Source of the DNA: Takifugu bimaculatus
Taxonomy: Eukaryota; Chordata; Actinopteri; Tetraodontiformes; Tetraodontidae
Length of the DNA: 64,000 bases
Direction of reading: 5' to 3'
Assembly: GCA_004026145.2 (NCBI GenBank)
Contig: CP034996.1
Span: 14,375,641 to 14,439,640 of the forward strand
Below are positions 35,450 through 47,900 of this stretch, in pieces. The translations under genes and the position numbers were made by a program. The notes under the pieces are model-generated. The model was given only the letters and a program-made list of their open reading frames with translations. It had not been told where the DNA came from and made no database searches. How positions within the stretch are numbered: position 1 is the stretch's first letter; each line of letters opens with the position of its first letter.

Positions 35450-38400
35450 TCAGGAATAATGGTTGTAGGGTGGTAGAGGGTGCCCAATGCCATTCTGGTA
35501 GTGATGGTGCTGGCGGTGGGCGATGTACTCGGCATAACCCATTGTCATCTTCTCACTACGGTACCTGGAGGCGAGAGGTGACTTCATTGGTTTCTCAGAT
35601 GATTCATATCACACTCCCTGTAGCAAACGGGCCATTTGCTTGGGCTTACCTGGTTAACTTAATGGTCTTCCTGAAGTCATTTGTGATGGGAGCTTTGTAA
35701 CCTCCCTTTCGAAGTAAGGAATCTATGGTTTGAATGTGGTCCCAACCTTGACAATTAGATAGAGTGTAAGCTCCGAAACGATGCCTCGCTTGTCCGGAAC
35801 ACGGCCAAAATAACAAACAGGGAAAACAAGATCTCACCTTGCTCCTTTGCAACCTCCGGTAGGTAGGTGGCTGTGCGCTTTGATCCTTTTTCATTGAAAA
35901 ATTCTATCCTAATACCATGAACACCCACCTACAATAGGAGAAGGCATAACCTGTATAGCACGAGCTCACTCAACATCAGATGCACTAATACCTCGGAGTT
36001 AGAAACTGATGGATGAATATTTAAGCAATGACGCTATACTATCATTAAAGTGAGATGCTGCTAACCTCCCAGTCAAGGTAGTCACCGACATCCTCAAAGT
36101 TGGTGAGAAGAGACACTGAGCAGAAGAGGCGAGGCAGCTCATCCCTTGTCATAGGGGGGAAGCGGCTGTCTTTAAGGGCACTGAACACACAAGCACAAAA
36201 AATATCCCACAGAAGTGGAGATTCATTAGGACCAAACCCATCACTACATGTAGAGCTTGAATGAAATGCATTCAAATGGCCTATTTTTAACTTCTGTTTC
36301 GTGACATAAGATTAACAAAGCTTTTTTTAGTAAAGATGGCCTGATGATCTTAAGAGATCGGCGTGTTTTCAGCATGATTGCAGTGTCTCGTGCGTGGAGC
36401 TGCATTTACAATCAAAGACACTCGCAGACAAAGGCTTCCAGAAAGCTAATTAAATGAAAAAATAAAAATCAAAGAATAAGAAATAGAAATATTCTTGTTT
36501 CAACGAAAACTTACCTAGTAAGGGTGTACTCCCTGAGTCCTGAGTGCAGATTCATGGCAGAAAATGTACCTATACAACCCCTCAACCGCTTGTCTCTGCC
36601 TATTTTCCATGTGACAAACAGCGGACTGGAAAAACAGATACAAGAAATCCGAATAAAAACAGCTGAATGAAACTTGTGTGCAGCATAGTACCAGTGATAT
36701 TGAAGATGTGTCGCAATCACATGGCTTTCACAGGCCAGAGTATTTCCTATCAAATATCACAAAAGACAGCACAGTTGAATTTTGATTTTCTGCTGTTTCA
36801 GGGAATATAAACTCTTACCCTTTTAATCCCTTTAAATATTTATTTTCATCAAGAATTAGGTGCCGTGAGTTAAGTCAATTGACACTTTTCCTCCCACTCA
36901 ACTGAAGTTTTGTTTTATTTTATCTCTGATAATTGCCAGTCCACTTTTGACTGCACCAAATGAAATTCAGCATGGAAAGTTCAGACAGAGACACCAATGA
37001 CAACTGCAGAGTCTTCTGTTATTCCTCTCTACAGTCAGTGTTAGCAGTGACTAAGGCAATCACATTAGTGTAATACTGAGTCATTCTTCTCAGCATTCAT
37101 AGCCCACATTCCAGTAAAAATGTCTTATATCATGAAAAACAGTGTGGTAACTTAAGAGCATCAGAAGCCGTCTGCACTCTTTTCATAAATAATGAACAAA
37201 TCTTTGTGACTGGTTCCACCAACTGCACAAAATGAAGCCAAACTGTCTGCTGCAGTGTCTCATCTTGCATCGGTCAGATCAGATAGAACAGAACCTTTCA
37301 AACACTTTCTTCGGGAAGATCAAGAGGTGGTGGTTTAAGTGTCGACTTCCTTTACACGGAGCTCGTCTGCTGTAGAATTTCTCATTAAAGAAATTCACAA
37401 ATGTAGATGCCCTACTGAGATCATTATTTACCTTTGGCATTAAATAAGAGCTCAGAAAGCCCTGTATCTAATAACCAAATTGATAGAGAAATTGTGTCCC
37501 TTCATTGTTTATTGCATAAACAGAGGACTTTGTCAAAGTCAAATGTCACATTTGTTTTGAACATTTCAATAACTCAGTCTGACAAGCCCCCAAGTGAAGG
37601 ACATGTCAAGGACACCCCAAGTGTGGACTTTTCCCATTGGCGGAAGCAGCAAATAGGCTTCTGGTCATCAATACCTACATGTGTGCACTTGGCTACATAT
37701 TGAATTAAAGATGTAATGCTGTTGAAAGAGAGCTTAGGTGGCGTTACTGGATGCTGTGGAGAAATTTAACTGTTCTGAATTTGAAAAGTCTAATTAAACC
37801 TGCCTCATTTTTACAGGTGGTGCAACACAGTGAAGAGGAAGCCAATTTCCTGCAGCCTTTCATTTTGACACCACCTTTAATGAGGTCAAAACAAGTGTGG
37901 TGGAGGGAAAATACATAGTAGCGTCTTATTCAGATATATAAAATGCACAACATACAATATGAGCTGTTTATAAAAAAGGAATATAATAGCAGTAATTTGC
38001 ACTTCCTGTTATGTGATGCATTCACGGGCACTGATTAGTCAATCGGAAATGTCAGACTCTGGCTTTGCCCCTCACAGATGCTAAATGTTCCCAGCTGGTG
38101 ATGAATGACTGCGTGAAATGTTGAAATACCGAGTTTCTTACCTTTACATGTTTCAACATTGTCCAATCGCGTCAGATTTTAGTGAAGAATACAAATTTAG
38201 CCGCACTTTAAACGTGAAGTCGGATCAGTCAGGCCTTAATATAAATTATTTAAGCATTTCAAAACGCTTGAGCCTTAGCAAGACCCCTCATTTTCTTTGT
38301 TGACTATGAGCTAAAACGCCTGTCATCGTTATGTCTTTTGACAGTGTACAGGAACAATATCAACAGTTACACGACCGACCTGTGTGAGCTGTTGCCTGAC

Positions 38401-39538
38401 AGGAGCGGTGGAGACTTAACACTTTTAAATGAATTACCGCAAGCTCATTAGTGTTTAAATGCTAGGCTAATTTAGCTCATAGCTAAATATGCTAAGTCCG
38501 ATAAGTGATCATAATTAAGGACTTCGCCCAAGACAACTTCAAAGATATTAAAAAAACGCTTTAGTTACACGTTGTCTGATAATGCTTTAGTTCGACTGTT
38601 CTCGTTCCCAAACCTATTGTCAAAAGAGCGTAAAATAAGAGATGCTATCTTGCTCCAAACGCCCGTTAGCTTAGCAGCTAACTGACAGTAGTAACTGTGC
38701 CGGATAGCCTATGTTGTTCTATTTGCGAAGCCGGTTGACCTTTTCTTAAAAAAAATAAAATAAGAAAAATACATTTTAAAAAACGTCCGAGCATAACATT
38801 CGCTAAATTTTCAAAAGGGCTCATAGCACAACGAACCCTTCTTTGTTGTTAATGTGAGATTATTGTAGCCACAGGCCAATGGTTCCGTTCTAACCAACAA
38901 GGCCCAAATTTTAACTTGCATTTCACATTTAATTTAACCTTTTACCAAGTCGTGTTTCCTTTGTGACAGTTTGAACCCTCGACAGTGCAGCAGCGACCAA
39001 AGGTATGCAAATCAATTCTGACACAAGACAGCCTGTTGTCGGAGTTAATCAATGAGCTGTGGCAAGAAACAGAACAACAAAAGACAAAAAAAAATACTCA
39101 CTAGGGATCATTTGTAAACCTGGGTGTTCTCGGAGGCTGATATCCGTACAGATGGCAATAAAGTACGTCAAAACAGAAACAGCACATCTCTGCTGAGACG
39201 ACCATTTTTCTGCCTCCACTTCCCGAACCGGGTCCCGAGTTGAGATTCGGGGAAAGACCGGATGAGTTGTAACCGGCCGGGGCTGGGGACAGAGCGTTGG
39301 TGCCGCTGCTTCCACTACTACTACCGCTGCCGCTAACGTTACCCCCGGGTCCCCCCAGGCCGTTGGCTCTGTTCACGTTCGCTCCCGCTGCAATCGACGC
39401 AGAGGAGCCAATCCCCAACTCCGAGCCACAATGTCCGGTTCCTGCCACCCCGCTTCCCGCCCCCACACCGCCGGGACCCCCCGACCCGGGAGATCCCGAC
39501 AGTTTCTGCTTCTTCACCCCGCAGCACCCGGCCGCCAT
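35450..39538 (-). CDS. ammecr1: AMMECR1, nuclear AMMECR1-domain protein, six coding exons
   Basis: Exons in transcript order (minus strand): 39538-39102, 36625-36515, 36180-36066, 35928-35838, 35746-35650, 35564-35450; phases join cleanly to 321 residues (human 333). AMMECR1 belongs to a family found from archaea to man; the human gene lies in the Alport/midface hypoplasia deletion region. Its biochemical activity is not settled. The N-terminal ~95 residues are Gly/Ser-rich low complexity, followed by KMVVSAEMCCFCFDVLYCHLYG and the AMMECR1 domain with the invariant LRGCIGTF motif. The C-terminus is YNHYS as in human. The start at 39538 (MAAGCCGVKKQKL) matches human; an in-frame ATG at 39577 would add 13 residues. 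The exon 3 donor is GTTAGC, which is weak but GT. Confidence 0.95.
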
Positions 39539-39800
39539 CTTGGAACAATCTGCACCGACACACCGCTTCCGACCCATTACCGTCACCGCGGGAAGGGTGG
39601 GGGGGAACGCCGACCAGACGTAGAAGTCCCACTGCGTTGATACGTACAACGGACAGTAACACTCCACTTTCACTCTTATTTATTTATTATCTGTCGGTCG
39701 ACGAAATAACCGATACGGCGAAAAGACTGCTATGTCACCCCAGCGTTGCCTTTAAAATCGCGTGACTCCGCTACGCAAAATCCATCGCCGTGTTAGCGTT
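39539..39800 (-). promoter_or_regulatory. ammecr1: ammecr1 5' UTR and probable CpG-island promoter
   Basis: Exon 1 and about 200-400 bp upstream are markedly GC- and CpG-rich compared with the AT-rich surroundings. No TATA box is seen. The transcription start cannot be placed from sequence alone. Confidence 0.45.
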
Positions 39801-41883
39801 TATCCACAAGTTGTCGGTCAGTCCAGCTTTTTGTGTTCCTGTGAATCACTGACAACGTCAGGTCCCAGACAAACGATCGCCCCTTTACCCTAGCACAACA
39901 CCCAATGCGATCTCCGTCGGGCTCCCGTCAAACACACAAGTTCAGGGATAGCTCGGTCCGACCAGGCCGCAGATGACAGCAGTCAAGCGGTCCAGATGTG
40001 AAGCCCACAGCCCGTGCGCCGTAGCCCCGCAGCACACCTCTCCAACTAGAAGCCGGGAGCTGGAGTACGCAGGACCCATAAGCTTTAGCAGAAATTGCGC
40101 ACAATGTTTTGGGCGGCGTAGGTCCTCATTGCACCAGCCTGTCTGCTACAGCCTCACGAACTTCTAATTATACAACAGGCCCAGTTTGTTGGAATTCCAG
40201 GCGCTGGGATAACGCAGAGTAAAATGGCATCTGACAATGCGGGGTTGGCATGGCACAATGAATCGCGTCAGCTCCGAGCATGTCATTTCAAAACCGTTAG
40301 CCCATAAGCCGCACCTGCATCATGTCCGTTATTGGGCTGCTTGGGTTTTCTTCCCCCCCCTCTGAAAAATAAAAAAAAAACTATTTAGACACCTCCGCGT
40401 CAAATGTAGAGCTCAAAGTTTTCAGTATAGGTTTGTTCAGAGCTGTCATCCGTTTGCAAGGATACAAATGGTAGAGCATTCTAGTCCCTGAACCGTGAGA
40501 AATCCTCTGGATTTGGCAACCCTGGCTCCGCACTCGTCTCTCGTCTCATTCAGTACTGTTCGGCTGAAAGCCTTGTGATCAGTCTGTGGGCATCGGTGTC
40601 GTCGGCACTCCGGAAGTGGATTCTGAAAATGTGTTGCGCACAGAAGCTCCACATTGTGCGTAAGTTCTGGGGTATCCGATATGCAATTCCGAATAAAACC
40701 TACGGGATTGTGCAAGCGTGCACACCCAGGACTCCAGTGTGCGCTGGAGATCGTCTCTCCAACCTGGACATATTTAGATGTGTCCATCTATATATAGGTA
40801 CACTAAATGCGATCAGTTTGTCATTAATTTTAAGAAACCGATTTGGCTGCCTCTTAAAAATGACAGAAAATTACACGTCAACGACAAAATATGTCTTCCT
40901 AGCCATTAGAATTATAGATATGTTATTAAAAACTATACAGTTTAAGCATTACAGTTCTTATTTCATTCTGAATTATTCCACAACTCCATATTCATGGGCA
41001 GAAATAAATCAGAGGACAAGAATATTGCCCAAAATGTCAGTGAATTATGTACCAGGACTGACCATGAATAACCATGACTAAGAGGACTGGAAAATGAAAA
41101 TTGGCTGCCAAGATTAAATACGGGTGTGGATGGGTGGGCAGCAGGCAGCGAATCTTGATATCTGCATGCTAATCCAAACAGCTAGAAAATAACTGATGAG
41201 AGTCATTTGAACACATACCTTTTTTATTTTTAGCTGTCTTTCTTTGGCTTACGGGTGCGAGGCAACCATAAAATTCACAAGAAAAAAGAAACTGCTGTTT
41301 GTTCTGCCTTTATGCTGCTATTTCCTGTGCTTTTTAACTGTGCTATGCCTGCATGAAATTGATGAAAATATCCGCATTATTCCAGTCCCAGCAGGTGTCA
41401 AAGTGTTCTTTTCCCCCCTCTAACTTCTTTCACCCCATTTCCCTGCGCTTCATCATGCGGCCATCATATCCACCCGTATATGCATCCATCATGAGAGCAG
41501 CGAGCTGCAGACATAAAGTGCTCTGTGGCCGACTGGTTTTAAATGCACAGCTAATTATTATTGTCTCCTGACTGTTATTGCCCCAGCATTACCAGGTATC
41601 TGGGGGGTTTTGTATTGAATTTTCACAGAAACAAATGGACTAATTGACAACCCGACAGTGATATGGCGCCACATCCCCCCGTTCTCCAGTCATTCCAGTA
41701 AATGTTGTACAGAGATCTAATTACAGGCGAATATTGGTAATGGCCACAGTCAATCATAACTGGTACCGTTTGTGGAAAGCTCTAAAAATAGTATCTTAAT
41801 AGAGGGTAGCAGGCTTCAGTTATCCTCTTCAAAATTCCACTCCTGCAGCCACTGGGTTCTGAGCAAGAGTGATGTCATCATTT
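39801..41883. other. Intergenic, no gene seen
   Basis: Open frames up to 168 codons (for example 40575-41081) start at non-ATG codons or have random-looking composition. CpG density falls away from ammecr1. Nothing else supported. Confidence 0.4.
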
Positions 41884-42901
41884 TCAATCCAGCAGAAGTA
41901 AACGCAGCATATTCTCTCTCTCTGCCCTCCCCCGTAGGACTGAGCTAGGCTTCACAGTCAACATTAGCTGTAAATCAAATAATGAGGAAATATCAAGTCC
42001 TAATTGTTTTATTGTTCCTAAATCTTGTAAAGTTTGGTAATTGGGTAACTGTGCAAACAAAGGAGCAACTAAATCTGACAGGAAACTTGGGGGGGAATTA
42101 ACAGCAAAACTAAAATCAGAGCCAATAAAGATGTCTTCTCCATAAACCGACTGCTCACATGAATGCTCTTTTAAAAAAAATCTTCCTTTTCTTAGATATT
42201 TTCTTATCGAGGTCTTTCTGTAGTCTCCCAATCTCTGCCTTCAACGCAGCCTTTTCCATCTCCCATGCTCGTTCCCTCTCCTCCAGCATAAGTTTGTTCG
42301 TGGTCTCCAAGATGTTGAACTTCATCTGCCACAGTCGGTCTTGCATGTTCATCTCACTTGCTGCCTGTGCCAGTTTAGCAATAAGCTTGGCGTTCTCTTC
42401 TTCTAACGTCACCACATTAAATTCATCTGGTTCCTGTTTTTGTCTTTGCATCACAAGACTTTCTTCAGCTTCCTTAAGTCTTCGAAGGGCATCAGCTTCT
42501 CTGGCTGCCATCTTTGAAAGCTGGAGCCGCAAATGATGGATTTCATCAGCAAGTCTCATATGAGAGTCCTGACATTTTTCAGACATTTTAAATTTTGCTC
42601 GAATGACACTCGAATGAAACCTTTGGGCTCCTTAAGTGTTTTTATGTTGGCTGCTGCAGAGATTCTCTGCTGTTTTTCATATTTCCAATAATGTTTAATT
42701 AACTGTTTCCCTGGTGATCTTTAGCCATTCCCAGTGTATTATATCTTCCTGCTGCTGCTGTTTGCAATTGCACATTTTATTATTTAAAATCAGTTGCTGC
42801 CTCTCCTCTGGTAATGACAAATATGTTTTGGAATCAAAGCACAAAAAGGTTTTTTTACCACTAACACTATCAAAGAATGTATTACTGGGTGATGTGCTCA
42901 T
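41884..42901 (-). pseudogene. Unidentified coiled-coil protein locus, intronless, with three apparent single-base frameshifts
   Basis: On the minus strand four consecutive coding-like segments lie in changing frames: 42901 down to about 42710 (starts MSTSPSNTFFD), about 42710-42590 (contains KHYWKYEKQQRISAAA), 42586-42155 (143 codons, long Glu/Lys/Leu coiled coil starting MSEKCQDSH), and about 42180-41884 (contains SDLVAPLFAQLPNYQTLQDL, stop at 41884). The breaks sit at or beside short homopolymers: GGGAAAC near 42705, TTTAAAATG near 42586, and a T8 run at 42180-42173. The middle ORF is strongly heptad-patterned. Read across the breaks it would be one intronless protein of about 335 residues. 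I do not recognise the family. Either the assembly has indel errors here or this is a recent pseudogene. It is transcribed away from kif4a, about 0.9 kb apart. Confidence 0.55.
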
Positions 42902-43054
42902 CTCAGCTCAGTTGGAGACCAATATGAATAATTAACTGGCTTGATGGTGTGGTTCACATGTAATAAACCTAGAAAAAAAGCAGACCTATGTGTGCAGACC
43001 TATGCCAAGCAGGTCATTCCCCCACATATTGTGACTTGTTCCCTTAGTATAGTA

Positions 43055-43320
43055 TATATAGGCAGTAGTGATACAAGGTTATATAACACGATAGGTTGCT
43101 CTATGATCAAAACCCTTTGGCTTTTATTGTCTTTGAAATATCAAAGGTAAAATTCCCTCCGGAATCTGGAACATCACCAAAATTCAATCCCCTGTTCCTT
43201 GTCAACGAGTCTTAAAAATTTCCTTAAAATCCATTCATGACATTTTGAGCTATTTTGCTTGTAGGCAGGCAGACAGATGGAAAGATAGATCAACCGCAGC
43301 TTGGTGGAGGTAAATAGTTG
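43055..43320 (+). repeat. Interspersed repeat fragment, second copy
   Basis: Shares ordered words with 26522-26640 and ends with ccattcatgacattttgagctattttgct...gcaggcagacagatgg...cagcttggtggaggtaaa, the typical 3' tail of a teleost retroelement family. A related word, cctccttggcggaagtaa, stands alone at 44332-44349. Family not determined. Confidence 0.55.
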
Positions 43321-43516
43321 ATGTTTCTAAACCTCAATATAATATATATGATATATATATAGTTCATAGAAACAACGTATCCATTTTTTATAAGGAAAAA
43401 CCAAATGACAAATTCCCAACAGACCGATACGGATTAGAATGACACGTGATATTATGTGTTTTTATTTTCTTCCAGTAGAGGCCAGTAATACCCAAATAGC
43501 GTTAATGCTTCCGTAA

Positions 43517-43571
43517 AAGAAGAAGAAAAGGAAGCAGAGGAAAAGGAAGAAGAAGAAGAAGAAGAAGAAAC
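43517..43571 (+). repeat. AAG/GAA trinucleotide tract
   Basis: Imperfect all-purine (AAG)n run with a pure stretch at about 43546-43569. It lies just upstream of the probable kif4a transcription start. Confidence 0.85.
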
Positions 43572-43585
43572 AGAGGGAGGAGCTT

Positions 43586-43606
43586 AGTGTTTAAAACTGG
43601 CGGGCA
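43586..43606 (-). promoter_or_regulatory. Candidate CDE/CHR-like or E2F element in the kif4a promoter
   Basis: Plus strand reads gtgtTTTAAAACTGGCGGGC-like; on the minus strand this is CCCGCC, a 4-base spacer (AGTT), then TTAAA. That resembles the CDE-N4-CHR arrangement of G2/M genes, with a non-canonical CHR, and also contains an E2F-like GGCGGG. KIF4A is a mitotic gene, so such control is expected, but the match is imperfect. Confidence 0.25.
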
Positions 43607-44938
43607 GGACTAGGAGTCGTCTCATGCCAGTGTATTTACGTATGCTGCGACTAAACAATATAGTTTTATAAAATTATCCAAACAGGTACTCTACTACTTT
43701 CTTTCGTTGTCCTGTAACCGTGCCGGGTACTGTCAAGCTTTTGCTGAATGAATCATAAACGTCGCTAGCGTTACTGGAGGGAACCTAAGAGGTAATGACA
43801 ATACAGTCATGACACCGCCCGTCTCACATCTGTAGCGGTTAGTTTGGAATAAATCGACCTCAGCTTTTTCATAATTGTATTCATAGTTGTTGGTCTGGAA
43901 ATTGGACCATGTTTTGCTCTACGATATTGTCGAAATGAATGTTAAAACTCATCCTAATGTTAACGTTAGCTACTCTATGGCCGGGCTATTCAAAACTGCC
44001 GTAAAGTGAATTTCTGCTACATGGTGCTGACATTAATGCTTATTTTTCCCACACAAAGACTCTCTTTATAAATGGGAAAACTCGCCCAAATAGTGACGTT
44101 TGTATTCATTATGTGGGTCCATAAACTATTGTTCCATTATTTACATTGTTGCCAACCATAATAATTACTTTTCCAATTAATGTCCTCATGCCTCTGAGTA
44201 CACAATTGTTTTAAAGTTCTGCAAAACCTACTGGCACACTCCTAAATCGGTACGAGTATTTCCCATTTGAACTTCCCCCTGTATTTCAGGGGTTTATTTT
44301 CCCTAGTTATATTATAGTTACATTGCAAATAACCTCCTTGGCGGAAGTAAACACACATTAAACGTTTCATTTCACAACGTGCAAAGACCTACTGGCCCGC
44401 AGAGCTTCTTGCAAAAGAATCCCCTGATAAATTAGGCAGACGTGCACAAAGTTATCGTGCAATAGATCTCAAAGACTTGGGGAAAATTCTCCAGACCACA
44501 GAAGTGAGCCCATAGCAACCTTGCAGCCGAATATTCCCTGATCACACAAAGCTACAATTATCTAAGGGAAATATTTTAATGTCTTGTGACAGCAGCAAAA
44601 TATTCATGATATCCTGAGAGACATTGTGTTCCTGTGTGAAACTAAATCTAAGGCATTAAAACTGAATACCACAGCATTTGTTTATATATATTGAGATGTG
44701 AAGTTTTGTCTATTACAAGTTTGAAGTATGTACAAGTGTTTCTTTAGGAAATTCAGCATACAGCATTATAAGCTTTTTTATTTTTTTCATATTTGCCATT
44801 GCTTAGGGCAATGTACCGATGTGCCTTTTGATCTAATTAACATTCAAAATATTGGATAACTTCCTGTTTTGCTGTATTCCTCATTGTTCTTTCTTGACTT
44901 CTATGACAACTGATCGTGTTTTCTCTCAGACTTGAAAC
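43607..44938 (+). other. kif4a: Probable kif4a 5' UTR exon and first intron
   Basis: A consensus donor AAGAG|GTAATG at 43791/43792 and the acceptor TTCTCTCAG ending at 44929, ten bases before the start codon, suggest a non-coding first exon and an intron of about 1.14 kb. The transcription start is not determined. The repeat word at 44332-44349 lies in this intron. Confidence 0.45.
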
Positions 44939-47900
44939 ATGTCAAATGAAGATGTTAAAGTGATCCCGGTGCGTGTTGCCCTGCGATGTCGGCCATTGGT
45001 GCCTAAAGAGATTAATGAAGGGTGCCAGTGTTGTCTCACTTTTGTACCTGGACAACCGCAGGTATTTAAACAATATAGAAAAATGCCCTTTCCTTGCCAA
45101 GAGTTGTGTTTTTTAAACATGTCCCCTCTATTCATGTATCTATGTTTTTCTCCAGCTTATCCACGAATATGTAATATATGTCTATGAAATGTTTGTCTCC
45201 AGGTGATTGTTGGGACAGAGAAAGCTTTCACCTATGACTATGTGTTTGATCCAACTGCTGAACAAGAAGAAGTCTTCAGTACCGCCGTGGCCTTGTTATT
45301 GAATGGGTTTTTTAAAGGTAACTGTAAAATTCGACATGAAAATACATTAAATGACCTAACAAAATGTTATTTTTTGATACATGTTTTTAAATAGTGTTTT
45401 CTTAAACTCTTCACTGTCTCTAAATTGTCTTATTTTCAGGCTACAATGCTACAGTCCTTGCATACGGCCAAACGGGATCAGGGAAGACCTTTTCCATGGG
45501 AGGAGCATACACATCAGCTCAGGAAAGCGATCATTCAGTTGGTGTTATTCCACGTGTTATCAGAAGGATCTTTGAGGAGCAAAAGAAGAGGACAGACTGT
45601 GAATTTTGTCTGTCTGTGTCCTACCTTGGAGGTTAGTGAGCGTAATGATTTACATTCTAGGTATCTTTTTTTTCAATGGGGAATGTATGGGTTAAATTTC
45701 ATATAAACTGTAAAGTATATTTCTTTTAAATGTAGATCTATAATGAAGATATACTGGACTTACTTTGTGCATCTAAAGATAAACCCATCAGCATCCGAGA
45801 AGACCCTAAAGAGGGCATTAAGGTTGGTGATTTATATATTTGCCAATATCCTTGTCTTCTTTATTTTCCACATGAAATTTTCAGTTTTTACTATTTTAAA
45901 TAAATTGCACCATCTTCATTTATTCAGCGACAAATTGACAATTTATCCAAATTTCTAACCACATCAGACTCCACAAGTCAGTAAACCTTTGTAGAGCCTT
46001 CTGCACACTGTGATGAGTCTATTTTAACTATTATTGTTCAAATCAACAACAAGCCTTCCCAGTTTAAGGAAGCTTGGTGTTTTTTTGCATGTCTGCACTG
46101 GTGCAAGCAGACAAACGGTCACGAAAAACTGCTGTTTTCCAGATTGTGGGATTAACTGAGCGGCAGGTGGTCTCTGCCAGCGAAATGGTGGGTTGCCTCG
46201 AGCTTGGGAATTCTGCACGCACTGTGGGCTCCACAGCGATGAATGCTGCATCTTCACGCTCACATGCTATCTTCACCGTCACTCTGGAGCAGCGCAGAGG
46301 AACAGACAAGTCAGTTTTTAACTTGGAGATACATTATTTTGTATTTCCTGTGTAATCTAGTAGGTTTTGGGCAGAGACTACTATACAGCTCTACACGGGA
46401 GATTCTTGCTTTTAGTGAAACTTGTTCATTGAGATCAATCAATGTGTCCCCAGAATTATGTTCATGATTTCTGTCGGGTCAATATTTCCTCTGTTCAATG
46501 CAGGTCAGACTCCATTGTTTCCAAACTGCATCTTGTTGATCTGGCTGGTTCAGAGAGGCAAAAGAAGACCAAAGCAGAAGGAGATCGCTTAAAGGAAGGT
46601 AAACCAAACCCTTTACCTCGTCATTTCCTCCGTTGAAGTTCTTTATTTCATGAATCTTTTGTAATGCTATGTTACTGTTTCTGTATGGTGCATTACAATG
46701 CTATTTGTTTTTCTCTCCAGGCATCAGTATCAATCGAGGCCTTTTGTCTTTAGGCAATGTGATTAGTGCTTTGGGGGATGAAAGCAAGAAAAATGTTTTT
46801 GTTCCTTACAGAGACTCTAAACTCACCCGCTTGCTGCAAGGTAAGCTATGATCCATACCTTCTCAAGCTCTTTAGGGGTCATTAAGAGAAGCATCGACAA
46901 TTTGAAGAGCTGCAAAAGCAAGCAAAATGTAGTTTTTACTTGGAGCCTTTATCAGAAGAGAACATTCTAAGTACATCAGAACACAAGAGATAATGGATGA
47001 CAGCAAAATAAGTCTACATATAGAGGTTTGTTGACTGCTTCCTGCTTGATTTATCAGATTCTTTGGGGGGCAACAGCCACACTTTGATGATCGCCTGCAT
47101 CAGTCCTGCAGACTCAAACATGGAGGAGACCATCAACACGCTGCGCTACGCAGACAGAGCTCGCAAGATTAAAAACAAACCTGTAGTCAATATTGATCCA
47201 AGAGCAGCCGAAATGAACCGCCTGAAAAAGCAGGTACGAACATCACCTTTGGCTTATAAACCAGGAGCTCCAAAATCATTTCCATGAAGCAGTCGGTTAC
47301 ATGTGCATGTGGAAATTCTTGTTTATTTGTTCTTGCATTTATACCATACACGTCTGGTGTTTATTAAATGTTTAGGTTCAGGAACTGCAGGTGATGCTGC
47401 TTCATGCTCGGGGAGGAGTCACTCCAGTGCTTTCAGGGTAAGATATAAAAGCTTACAATAAACATCATTACCCAAAGGCCACAACTGTTAACCATCCCAT
47501 TTGTTGCAGGCCAGAGTCTTCAGGGAATGTCAAAAACCTGTTGGAAAAGAACCATGCTCTGCAGGATGAGAACAACAAGCTAAGCAGGGAGCTGAGTGAG
47601 GCGGCTGGTCAGACTGCTGTCATGTTTGAAAAGATCATTATGGTGAGCCAAACCTTCACTCCATCAATGCTGCTATGGTGAAGCTCTGGTTAATCTCATT
47701 TTTTGCTGTGTTTTATAGACAGAACAAGCAAATGAGAAACTACAGAGCAAACTAGAGCAACTGCAGCAACATGCAGCGTACGTGCACAAAGAAGCCATGT
47801 TTCACAATAATGCTGACATTTCCAGCACCAGATTTTAAAACATTCTATGCTAATAAAGTTAAAATGCTAACACTGCCACAGTGATAAGAGTGACACTCGA

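Noticed and set aside
40575..41081. A 168-codon forward open frame near ammecr1
   Set aside because: It begins with GTG, is not recognisable, and its composition drifts from GC-rich to AT-rich like the underlying DNA.
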